Origin: Fidelibacterota bacterium | GTDB taxonomy: Bacteria; Fidelibacterota; UBA8477; JABMPR01 | Direction of reading: 5' to 3' | Assembly: GCA_016844945.1 (NCBI GenBank) | Contig: JAERTJ010000094.1 | Location: 1-60,607, forward strand | DNA: 60,607 nt | Part shown: positions 26,985-36,700 of the stretch, piece by piece | How the letters are laid out: every line of letters starts with the position of its first letter | Numbering within the stretch: position 1 is the stretch's first letter | The notes under the pieces: generated by a model | Told to the model about the DNA's origin: nothing | Databases searched by the model: none | Seen by the model: the letters and a program-made list of their open reading frames with translations, nothing else | Program-made: the position numbers and the translations under genes

Positions 26985-29900
26985 ATGATGAGTGTCATCA
27001 AATCGAAGGGTATTTCCTGGATCATTATCTTGAGTGTCATGATAATGGCCGTTCCGATGTGGGTCCTTGCAGATGAAACTGGACCAACTCAAAATATTGA
27101 GCAACTCAAACAAATTCGGGATGTGCAAAACCAGAGCGTCCTGTTGAAAAATTTGAGAGAAAACAGTGTCGCTACACAAGCCTCACCTGAGCAGGAACGC
27201 ATGCTCAGATTGAGAAAAGCTCTGGATAAAGTGACGGGCCAGGCGCAACCGCGAATTGAGAAAAGCTATGGCCTGAATCTCAATACAAGCGAAGTGCAGC
27301 TTCCAGCCAGATCAGAGGTTAACAGGAGTGGGCTTCGTGAAGTTCTATACGGTAGTGGTAGACTGCATATGGGATATAGCGATTCTACCTATTTTAATTT
27401 TCTCACTGGTATGAACAGCAATGACACCCTCGGTATGGATGTGATGATCATCGGGAATGAAGGTGCTCATATTGGAAATGAAACAGCACTGAATTTTGGT
27501 GATGATTACAGTCCACTACTCTATCTCGCAGAGAGTGGATCTATGGATGATTTTAATGCTGTGCCTGCAATAGATGATCCTGCTGCCAACTGGATAGAAA
27601 CAACCTATGATTTTCAGCACGGTACCCTTGGTGCTTTCCTTCAGGCGGGTTCTGTCTGGGCTGTGTACACACGTACAGAGGGGATGTATGTCATCCTTGA
27701 GGTAACTGGTGTCAATTCTGATTGGAGCAATGGCTGGATCGATTTTAACTATATGATCCAGACTGACGGATCAACAATGTTTGATGATGGTCCCATGGAT
27801 GTTGTCTACAACAGTGGTATTTTAAGTAGTACACCAGGCATGGAGTATTTCAATTTCTTTGATGGTACCAACAGTGCAGACTCAATGGGTATGGATGTTC
27901 GTATCACTGGTAATGAGGGTACAAATTTTGGTGATGAGGGTGCATCATGGGGTGACCCGAGCATGCTCTTCTATCTCGCCCCTATGGGTTCACTTGATGC
28001 CGTTAGTATGGTACCAATGGTGGATGATCCAGATTTCACCTGGACCAATATTTCCTGGGACTGGCAGGGAGGCAACAATGGTCAACCCCTTGCAGTTGGC
28101 AATATCTGGGTGGTTTATACTCGAACCTCTAATATGTATGTTGCACTTGAAGTGACAGCTGTAGAAACGTGGAATCAATACTTCGAATTTGATTACATGA
28201 TCCAGACCAACGGATCAAACGTTTTTGATGGCGATCCTCCTCAATCAGATTTTACTATGACGGTAAATGGTTTAGATGCAGACACACTTGAAATTGGCTC
28301 TAACCCATATTTTGAAATCAACCTGGATGGTCATGTCTATGGTGAACTCGCCGTTATCTGGGATGGAAATAGCAATGGTGTTCTAGATGAAGACGATATT
28401 GGTCTAGAATATTATGAATTCATGGATAATGATATTCATGATGAAGATATGACCGATGGTATTTTTGGTGTCACATTTTCAGATGAAATGGCAGATGGGC
28501 TTAACTATCTGGTTGGTGACATGCTATTTGTTGTCTTTGCTGAAGCTGACATGGCGGCTACCCCTGTAACATTTTATAGCATGCCAACACCATACTCCGT
28601 CTCCGGATCTATCTACATGAATGACGGTGGCGGTGCTCCTCTTGAGGATATTGTCGTATGGGCCGTTTACATGGATTCCGAAGATGATGAGATGCCAGCT
28701 ATCATTGGTGTTACTGATGGTGCGGGACAATACCACCTTGACCTTCCAGATACAGGATATGTCATGGTTGGTGTAGAAGATCATTTTGGAGTAACAGAGG
28801 GTCTTGTTCCGGTTCCAAACGCACATCCCGTACATATTATGGGTCATGAATTTGCACCTAATTTTTATTTCATAGCTCCCTCAAGTGCAATTGAAGGATA
28901 TGTCTTGGATGAAAATGGTATAGCCATAGAAGACGTGCAGGTTGTAGCTCACGGTGATGACGGCCCCGGCTTTTCAGCTTTTACTGATGAAGAAGGTTAC
29001 TATAGCATTGGTGTGATGAATGGCGGCTATGATGTCGAAATCGAGTGGCAGTCGCTGACAGAGCCATATCTCATCCCATACGGTACCTGGGTGGATGTGG
29101 GTGACTTTGCAGTGGCTACAGCCAATTTTACACTTTACACAGCCAATAACACCATCACTGGAAATGTCACTCTCGATGGCATGCCATTGCCTGGTGCTTA
29201 TGTCTTTGGTCAACATCATGACCTGGATGCTTATACGATAACCATGACTGGTGACGGTGGTTTTTACAGTCTACCCGTGCATGGTGATATGGAAGATATC
29301 TATAGTCTCGGTATCTTTATGGATGACATGATGCATATCGTCCAAACATCAGACAATTGGAATGTTCCCGCGGGGACCACAGGTGAAATGATCACCCTAG
29401 AAACCATTCCTGGTGGTTTGCACGGTTACTTCATAAATGGTGAAACCAACGAACCTATCATGGACTCTCACGAATTAGGGATGATGCTCCGGGATGTCAA
29501 TACCCATATGGAGTATTACGCAGGTCCAGACTATGAGGGATATTATGAAATCCATGTACCAGCAGGCTACTATGAAGTCATGGCTGGTGGACGGGATTGG
29601 TTTTTCCCAGATAGCATTTTTATAGGTATTAATGATACACTGGTCTATCTGGATATCGTGCTCTATCCCCTCAATTTCGATGCTTCACTTGAGGGATTTG
29701 TCTATGACAATCAAGGTATGCCAATCCCCTATGCTCAAGTCCATATTGGGAATGACGGCTGGGGAACTGGTGCACAGACCGATGAGTATGGGTATTACTA
29801 TCTAGAGCTCCCTGAAGGTCACTATTACCTGGGTACCTGGGCTGAAGGATTCCAGGACTGGTATGGAGAAATTGATATTTACCCAGGCTCAAATTACCAC

Positions 29901-31361
29901 AATTTCTATCTGGAACCGTGGGTTGTTGACGGCGTCATCTGGGGAGAAGTTTACGATAATGATTCTGAAGATCCCATTGCTGGTGCCAATGTCTATCTCT
30001 ATGGAAATGACATGGGCTACATGGGTATGACAGATGAAGATGGTGAGTTCTGGTTTGATGTACCAAATGGTATATATGACCTTGTGGTTGAGACCTGGGA
30101 TTATGCACCCTATTGGGTTGATGACATCCTGGTTCTCAATGATACAACCTATATTGATGTCGCCTTAAGCCTGCCTGATGGCGGTCTTGAAGGATATGTC
30201 AGGGATGATAGGGGCAATCCTATCTGGGATGCTGAAATCGTTATTTTCACTGTAAGTGATGAAGACACAATTGGCTTCTGGGGATTCTCAAATGATTCCG
30301 GTTATTACAGTATTCCAGCTATGAATGGTGAGTATAACGTTTTCGCCAATGCTCCTGGATTTGAACCTAGCAACCTGGGTATGATAACCATCAATAATAA
30401 CTGGGCATATCTGGATATTACGCTCATGCCCCGTCAATTTGCCACACCACCTGAGATTAACTTTATCGTTGATCAGCCCCATGACCAGGGTCGTTGGGTA
30501 CGCATGCAATTCTGGCCAGGTGGAACTGACTGGGGTCCATTCTCCGGATATAGTATCTGGCGATTGACAAATACACCAATGGGTCCAATTCTGGATTTCG
30601 TGGACTATCTACCGAACCATGATTTTGAAAACTACAATGTCGTTCTGCCCACCTTGGTTGATTCGAGTGCCCATGTAACTGATCCAGAGGATTACATCAG
30701 TGGATTCCTGGTAACCGGTCATTTTGATATGTATGGGTATGTCGATGGTCTTCCTGGTTTTGGATACTCAATAGACAATATCCATCCTGGCATACCTCAG
30801 CTAAGCCTGATGAGTTCAAGTGAAGAAGGTGTTGAAATTGTCTGGGATGCCAGCAATGCTGACGACTTCCAATACTTTGAAGTCTACCGGGCAACCAACC
30901 CTGACTTTACGGATGCCAGCATGTATCCTACAGTTGAACCAGCTTTCTTCGATGATGATGTTACCGCTGGTGAAACCTACTACTATGCTGTCAGTGCCAT
31001 CGATGCAAACGGAAATGCCAGTGATCCAAGCAACGTGGTGAATACTCTGATCGTTTCAATCGAAGATCAAGAGTTGCTACCTACTGCCTATGGACTTTCA
31101 CAGAACTATCCGAATCCCTTTAACCCAACGACTTCCATTCAATTCGCACTACCGGAAGCCTCACAAGTCACGCTGGATATCTATAATATCCTGGGGCAGA
31201 AGGTACGTACGCTTGTGAATGGACACGTTGAACCAGGGTACATCAACGCCCATTGGGATGGTCTGGACCAGAACGGTAACCCAATCAGTAGTGGTACATA
31301 TATCTATAGATTGCAAACTGCTGATCAGACCTTTAGCAAGAAAATGGTACTGATGAAATAA
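26985..31361 (+). CDS. Giant secreted T9SS cargo with carboxypeptidase-regulatory repeats
   Basis: About 1458 residues. The start is ATG 26985 (or the adjacent ATG 26988) after GGAGG; earlier in-frame codons lack a ribosome site. A signal peptide ends near WVLA. Two tandem related modules of about 150 residues follow (coding 27391-27840 and 27847-28250; each has LGMDV/MGMDV, IxGNEG and YMIQTxGS). Seven carboxypeptidase-regulatory/transthyretin-like modules come next, each with GxVxD and G.YYSI-type strands. A fibronectin-III-like domain (IVWDASNADDFQYFEVYRA) and a type IX sorting domain (YPNPFNPTTS, ILGQKVRTL, SGTYIYRL, KKMVLMK) end the protein. It is strikingly rich in Asp, Gly, Tyr and Met. 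Likely a surface or matrix adhesin, perhaps calcium-binding. Confidence 0.85.
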   Translation: MMSVIKSKGISWIIILSVMIMAVPMWVLADETGPTQNIEQLKQIRDVQNQSVLLKNLRENSVATQASPEQERMLRLRKALDKVTGQAQPRIEKSYGLNLNTSEVQLPARSEVNRSGLREVLYGSGRLHMGYSDSTYFNFLTGMNSNDTLGMDVMIIGNEGAHIGNETALNFGDDYSPLLYLAESGSMDDFNAVPAIDDPAANWIETTYDFQHGTLGAFLQAGSVWAVYTRTEGMYVILEVTGVNSDWSNGWIDFNYMIQTDGSTMFDDGPMDVVYNSGILSSTPGMEYFNFFDGTNSADSMGMDVRITGNEGTNFGDEGASWGDPSMLFYLAPMGSLDAVSMVPMVDDPDFTWTNISWDWQGGNNGQPLAVGNIWVVYTRTSNMYVALEVTAVETWNQYFEFDYMIQTNGSNVFDGDPPQSDFTMTVNGLDADTLEIGSNPYFEINLDGHVYGELAVIWDGNSNGVLDEDDIGLEYYEFMDNDIHDEDMTDGIFGVTFSDEMADGLNYLVGDMLFVVFAEADMAATPVTFYSMPTPYSVSGSIYMNDGGGAPLEDIVVWAVYMDSEDDEMPAIIGVTDGAGQYHLDLPDTGYVMVGVEDHFGVTEGLVPVPNAHPVHIMGHEFAPNFYFIAPSSAIEGYVLDENGIAIEDVQVVAHGDDGPGFSAFTDEEGYYSIGVMNGGYDVEIEWQSLTEPYLIPYGTWVDVGDFAVATANFTLYTANNTITGNVTLDGMPLPGAYVFGQHHDLDAYTITMTGDGGFYSLPVHGDMEDIYSLGIFMDDMMHIVQTSDNWNVPAGTTGEMITLETIPGGLHGYFINGETNEPIMDSHELGMMLRDVNTHMEYYAGPDYEGYYEIHVPAGYYEVMAGGRDWFFPDSIFIGINDTLVYLDIVLYPLNFDASLEGFVYDNQGMPIPYAQVHIGNDGWGTGAQTDEYGYYYLELPEGHYYLGTWAEGFQDWYGEIDIYPGSNYHNFYLEPWVVDGVIWGEVYDNDSEDPIAGANVYLYGNDMGYMGMTDEDGEFWFDVPNGIYDLVVETWDYAPYWVDDILVLNDTTYIDVALSLPDGGLEGYVRDDRGNPIWDAEIVIFTVSDEDTIGFWGFSNDSGYYSIPAMNGEYNVFANAPGFEPSNLGMITINNNWAYLDITLMPRQFATPPEINFIVDQPHDQGRWVRMQFWPGGTDWGPFSGYSIWRLTNTPMGPILDFVDYLPNHDFENYNVVLPTLVDSSAHVTDPEDYISGFLVTGHFDMYGYVDGLPGFGYSIDNIHPGIPQLSLMSSSEEGVEIVWDASNADDFQYFEVYRATNPDFTDASMYPTVEPAFFDDDVTAGETYYYAVSAIDANGNASDPSNVVNTLIVSIEDQELLPTAYGLSQNYPNPFNPTTSIQFALPEASQVTLDIYNILGQKVRTLVNGHVEPGYINAHWDGLDQNGNPISSGTYIYRLQTADQTFSKKMVLMK

Positions 31362-31396
31362 ACCATCGATTTGAATCGCAAGATTCAGAATTACAA

Positions 31397-31434
31397 AAAA
31401 AGAGGCTGTCTCAGAACCTGAGATGGCCTCTTTT
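31397..31434. terminator. Hairpin at the IS end, possible terminator
   Basis: AAAAGAGGC..TCTCAG-AAC-CTGAGA..GCCTCTTTT forms a long stem with two small mismatches, followed on the plus strand by TTTTCTATTT. It can end transcription of the 1458-residue secreted protein gene 35 bases upstream, and by symmetry might act in the other direction. It also contains the left terminal repeat of the IS, so it may have arrived with it. Confidence 0.6.
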
Positions 31435-31506
31435 CTATTTAGCCACAGATTTGCATGGATATTCACCGATTCGACTAAAAACTGTCCAAAGATGTAATTT
31501 GAACAC

Positions 31507-32628
31507 CTATCTGGCCCAAACGAGTCTGCCAGAACCAAACAAGCCTCTTAGATTCTTCCCAGCTAACACCGTCATCCACAGTTTCATCAGATTATGGGCA
31601 ATGGCAACCAAGCCGAACTCAACACTAACCTTGTCCAGACCACGTAAGAGGAACCGCCTGAACTGACGATTTGCTTTGATCTGTCCGAAGTGAGCCTCAG
31701 GCTCAACAGGTCGTCTGGATCTTCTCTCCAGCCCCACTGGTGAAAGAAGCAGGTCTCTGGCCTTCTGGCGATACTCTTGCAGCTTTACACCGATCTCGAT
31801 TCTCCGGTTGTATTTGGATTTATGGCATTGTTCACGGAAAGTACACCCAACACAGTCTTCAGCTTCATAGATACGACGCTCACTCACATAGCCATTGGCA
31901 CTCTTCCGTTCTCTGTTCTCAATAAAGTGTAAATCTTTTCCAGCAGGACACTGGTGACTGTCCGTATCTGCATCATAGATGAGATTCTCCATCCTGAACG
32001 GATTCTGCTTTTGCTTTTTCTTCTGCTCCCAGTGGAAGTTGTTGTACTTCACATAGCCTGTGACACCTTGATCATCCAACCAGGCGTAGTTCTCTTCACT
32101 TCCATAGCCGGCATCAGCTGTGACAGCTCCAGGTATTCTACCAAAGCGCTGCTTCAACCATTCCAGATGGGGAATGAGTAGAGTACTGTCACCAGGCTTC
32201 TGGTGAATCGAGTAACCCAGAATAAACTGATCACTCGTACCGATCTGTACATTGTAGTCAGGCTTAAGTTGGCCATTCAGCCTGGTTGAACGGTATCGAT
32301 TTATCGTACGAAAATCAGGACAGTTACCTCCTGATAACCAGCGGAAGGGTATCTGCTCTAATAGCGCTTTGGCTATCATTCGAGAGGAGTAGATCTTCTG
32401 TGTATAGGCATAGATCAACACCTTCAACATCATCTTGGGATGATAGCTGGGAGCTCCACCGCCTGGATAACTGTTTAAGACAGAGTCCAGCTCCATCTTG
32501 TCAATTACGGTGTTGATCAGGCGAACCAGATGGTTCTCTGGTATCCATTCATCCAAACTGGAAGGAAAGAGTTGGGACTGGTGTTATTCATACGCTTTGA
32601 AACTTACTTTGGCAGGTGTCTTCTTCAT
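31507..32628 (-). pseudogene. IS1182-type transposase, disrupted
   Basis: The reading frame starts at ATG 32626-32628 with MKKTPAKVSFKAYE, a family-typical opening. It is cut by TAA (32584-32586) at codon 15 and continues in frame with HQSQLFPSSLDEWIPENHL. A restart near 32556 would give 349 residues. A second lesion is an in-frame deletion: TINRYRSTR runs directly into LNGQLKPDYNVQIGT, whereas family members have roughly 150 residues between, including the first catalytic Asp (VDGTK). The second Asp (TADAGYGSEENY) and the Glu (VEPEAHFGQIK) remain. The CxxC-type region (CVGCTFREQC) is kept. It cannot form a complete DDE site. Confidence 0.9.
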
Positions 32629-32732
32629 ATACAACTATTGTATTAACAAATATATATGCAAGCTTATTCGCTAAAGACGCAACCCATAATACAAAAAAAG
32701 AGACCACCCTTTTGGGACAGCCCCCTTTTTTT

Positions 32733-33123
32733 CTACAATAATATCTGGATCAATTATCAGCGAATGAATCAATATTTTATCTTTTTCAGGAAATACTCCT
32801 TTGGTAACAAAAAAAAATGGTTCCTGGATGCGATAATCGGTCCATTGCAGCTTGACCTCCATAAGGATTCCATAATCAACACAAAAGAGCAAGAAATTAA
32901 ACTGACTATTAACTACTGTTTATTTTATATTTATAATTCTTTAACACGGATATCTGTTGGATTAATCATTATGCCAATATTGATGCCTTAATTATTGACT
33001 GAGGAAAGCTCGAGGTCTACTTTTGGCCGCATTATTTTCATCCCGAAAACTTGGGAAGGAAAGAATTGATAGGAGTCGCAGTACGAGGGGAACAAATGCC
33101 TTTCAAAATGGTAGGTTGAAAAC
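32733..33123. other. AT-rich gap between the IS and rdgB
   Basis: 391 bases, visibly richer in A+T than the surroundings. On the minus strand a frame from 32892 runs into the IS end and would encode DYGILMEVKLQWTDYRIQEP and more, about 53 residues outside the IS. It might be the remnant of a gene broken by the insertion, but I recognise no family. The rdgB promoter must lie here; no clear motif was identified. Confidence 0.3.
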
Positions 33124-33738
33124 ATGAAATTGCTATTGGCCACACAAAACAAACATAAGGTGGAGGAGTTATCACATCTCCTTGAACCGTATATGATTGA
33201 TGTTGTGTCGCTATTGGAATATCCAGAAATCGGTGAAATTGTCGAGGATGGAGACACTCTGGAAGCAAATGCCCTGATAAAAGCCAGAGCAGGATTCAAA
33301 CATTGCGGTCTACCTACCATAGCAGACGATACTGGACTGGCTGTTGATGCACTCAACGGCGCGCCTGGTGTTTTTGCTGCCAGATATGCCGGTAAAAACG
33401 CGACTTATGATGATAACGTCAAAAAAATGCTCAATGAAATGTCTGAAGTCCCAGAAGACCAACGACACGCACAGTTCCAAACTGCTGCAGTATTTTTTGA
33501 TGGCGAAAATTCGATGACTGCTTTGGGAGAAGTACCAGGACTGATCACCACTGAAAGAACAGGGGACTCCGGTTTTGGGTATGATCCAATTTTCTATATT
33601 CCAGAGAAAAAGAAGACCTATGCTGAAATGGATCTTGATGAGAAAAATCAATTGAGCCACAGGAAGCGTGCTTTTACAAACCTTCTGGAAAAACTTAGTC
33701 AATCACACAGTGCCTTTAATGTGGAGCCAATCAATTAG
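33124..33738 (+). CDS. rdgB: XTP/dITP diphosphatase (RdgB/HAM1)
   Basis: 204 residues, family length. Motifs in order: LLLATQNKHKVEELSHLL at the N-terminus, IADDTGLAVDALNGAPGVFAARYAG with the metal-binding acidic pair in the middle, and GFGYDPIFYIPEKKKTYAEM with LSHRKRAF near the C-terminus. It hydrolyses dITP, XTP and ITP to monophosphates and keeps deaminated purines out of DNA and RNA. It is followed after about 60 bases by sprA on the same strand. Confidence 0.96.
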   Translation: MKLLLATQNKHKVEELSHLLEPYMIDVVSLLEYPEIGEIVEDGDTLEANALIKARAGFKHCGLPTIADDTGLAVDALNGAPGVFAARYAGKNATYDDNVKKMLNEMSEVPEDQRHAQFQTAAVFFDGENSMTALGEVPGLITTERTGDSGFGYDPIFYIPEKKKTYAEMDLDEKNQLSHRKRAFTNLLEKLSQSHSAFNVEPIN

Positions 33739-33799
33739 AATTTTAAGCTAGTCTTCCACTCATCCTCAAAGGATATAAACCGGGCTACAAACCAACAAC

Positions 33800-36700
33800 G
33801 TGAGAACGATTGCAGTAATCATATTATCCCTGATTTCCCTCTGGCCAGCATTATATGGTCAGACAGAGGAACTACAGCCCGCTGGCAAATCGTTTACTAT
33901 AAAAGCAAATTTCTATCAGCCTGCTTCCACCCCTTTGTTTGCTGAGGATAAAAAGGGCTTGTTCTTTAGCGATACATCCTTGTTCCTGGCTTCCCCCATG
34001 AGTGAGTTAAAGCTGAATAGCGTTAAATCGACGCTGGAGATGGATAGCACGGCGACCTACTTCACTCTTGCCACGGTCATTGATGGAAAGCCTATTGGCA
34101 TTCCCACAGTGGTGAGCATTGATGACTATATCAGTTTTTCCCTGGCCCATCGAGAGTCAAACCTGTTTAAAAAGGTGGCAACTGGTCGTCTCCAGGCTGA
34201 AGAAGCAGCAGGAGAAGGACAAGCCTTTGAGCTCATTGGTGCTGACATTGCCGGCCAACGTGTTTCTCTGCGTGTCCGTGGAAATGTGAACATTACTGGA
34301 AAATTGCGTAGTGAAGATCGCTCCAAACAAACCAATGTTAATAATCAGCAGCAATCCAACACCTTCCAGATTGAGCAAAAACAGGCCTTCAAAATCGAAG
34401 GTAAAATTGGGGATCGTATCAGTATCCAGGTGGATCAGGACTCTGAGCGTGACTTCGACTTTGAGAACAATATGGAAATTTTCTACAATGGTAATGAGGA
34501 TGAGATTGTTCAGCGTATCGAAGCGGGTAACATTTCCCTCAGCCTGCCAGGAACCAAGTTGGCTATGTTCTCCGGTCAGAATAATGGTCTTTTTGGTCTG
34601 AAAGCACTGGCTAAAGTTGGTCCAGTAGACATTACTGCCATTGCATCTCTAGAACGTGGGCGTAAAGAAAAGCTCTCACTGAATGGCAATTCAGAGTCAT
34701 CTGAAGTCACTGTAGATGATTACAACCGTCGTCGAAACACCTATTTCTATGTCAACAAATTCTACCGTCGTAAGGCTTATCCACTCAATGAAGTCGGGCA
34801 ATACAGACTGTCGGGACGTCGGATTCAGACCATCCGTGTCTACAAATTCACCAACAATTTCTCCAGTGGGGACAAGGTTACCAACTACGCCAAAATTTAT
34901 GATGAACCTGAGAAAGAGGGTGCCGAACTGGTTACCAGCCGACAGGTTCAACAGTTGGTGCAGGGTCCAGATGGGGATTTCGTCTTGAATGAAGATCTGG
35001 GCTATATCCGCATGAACTCACCAGTACAGGCAAATGAGGTTTTGGCTATTGCCTATCGTGACACCTTTTACCTTTCTAATGATCAGGATCAAACAAACCT
35101 TAGAGTACCTGAATATGATCCCTTGCTTAACGAAAAGAGGACATTTCAGGAAGGTGATACGATAGCTCTTGGTACACCGGGAATCGCCGATACGCTTAGA
35201 CTTAAACTAATAAAACCAGACAATGCACTCCCTGGTGATCCTTCCTGGGATCTGGAATGGAAGAATGTCTTTTACCTGAATACCAGCTCAATCAATAAAG
35301 AAGGTTTTGACCTCAAGATTAAGCGTAGCATTGGTGGTGATGAATCTGAATTTACTCCAGAGGGTAAGTCTTTTCTCTCGTTATTTGGCCTTGACCAGAA
35401 GGGTCTCGCTTCTGATCCTGAACCAGATGGTATCATTGATCTGGATTACCCCAACATACTGAATTTCAGACGGGGTGAGCTCATCATGCCCTACCTCACT
35501 CCCTTTACGGCAGATACCGTGGTAGCCGATCAACCGATTTGGATGACAAATGCAGCAGGGCAACCCCTGAACAGTGGTGGAAATCCTAACCTGGTGCAAG
35601 ACTCAGACTATGACAGTAAATCATTCTATGAATTCTCCCCATCTTCTGCTTCAGAGTATAAAAAAGATAGCAAGTTCAGAATGTATATCACCTATGCCAA
35701 CCAGAGTTCCAGTTTTAACCTGGGATTTAATGTGATTGAAGGCTCTGAAGAAGTCACCCTCAACGGCGTGCCGCTTGAACGGGGTGCATCACGAGATTAT
35801 ACCATCGACTATTTTTCTGGCCAGCTGATCATATTGAATGAGGCAGCGCTGGCTCCAGGTGCTGATCTGGATATCAAGTACGAATTGAATGAGTTTTTCC
35901 AGCTTGATAAAAAAGTCATCCTGGGGTCCAGGGCAGAAATAAAATTTGGTGAGAATAAGAGCTCATTCCTGGGATTAAGTGCCATCTACTTCTCAAAAAG
36001 TAGTATAGATGAAAAAGTCCGTGTAGGTAAGGAACCCATGGAAAACTTCATATGGGATTTAAATACAAAAATTTCGAGAGATTTACCCTGGTTGACCAGA
36101 GGTCTGGACTGGTTGCCAGTCATCAAAACAGATTCCAAATCCAATGTGACATTCAGTGGTGAAATTGCTCAGGTCATCCCAAACCCCAACACGGCAGTGA
36201 ACGAGGACTTAGGTGATGTTGGACTGGCTTATCTGGATGATTTTGAAGGATCCCGTCGTGAAGCCCAATTAAGCATTATTCGTGGTGCCTGGGGTCTATC
36301 CTCAGTCCCTGCAGATGGAACCAACCGCACCAATAAGGAACGTGGTTACACCTACTGGTACAACCCCTATAACCGAATTCTTACCAAACAAATCTGGCCC
36401 AACAAGGAAACCAGTGCCCAGGCCCAGAATGATGTGACTGATATCCTGGTTCTTAACGTGATTCCTGACTCCTCATTTTCGTATCAGGAGAATCAAGTCG
36501 CTGGTGATGCCTGGGGCGGTATCATGCGCGCGCTCTCCTCAGGGTATTATGACCAATCAGAGTCAAAATTTCTGGAAATGTGGGTGAAAGGAGAGCAGGG
36601 TCGTCTCCATATTGACCTGGGTTATATCAGTGAAGACCAACAGGATCCAAATGTAAACTGGACAGTTGAAATTAAAGATCAGAATGGTGATATCCATACG

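Larger units (their letters stand above)
31395..32732. mobile_element. Decayed IS1182-like insertion sequence
   Basis: About 1.34 kb. The ends carry imperfect terminal inverted repeats sharing GGCTGTC(T/C)CA: plus strand from about 31402 and minus strand from about 32722, each preceded by a run of seven A. Inside is a single IS1182-type transposase on the minus strand carrying two lesions (see the pseudogene entry). The element lies between the giant T9SS gene, 34 bases past its stop, and rdgB. Boundaries are uncertain by about 10 bases and no clear target duplication is seen. It is the only minus-strand gene in the right half. Confidence 0.85.
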
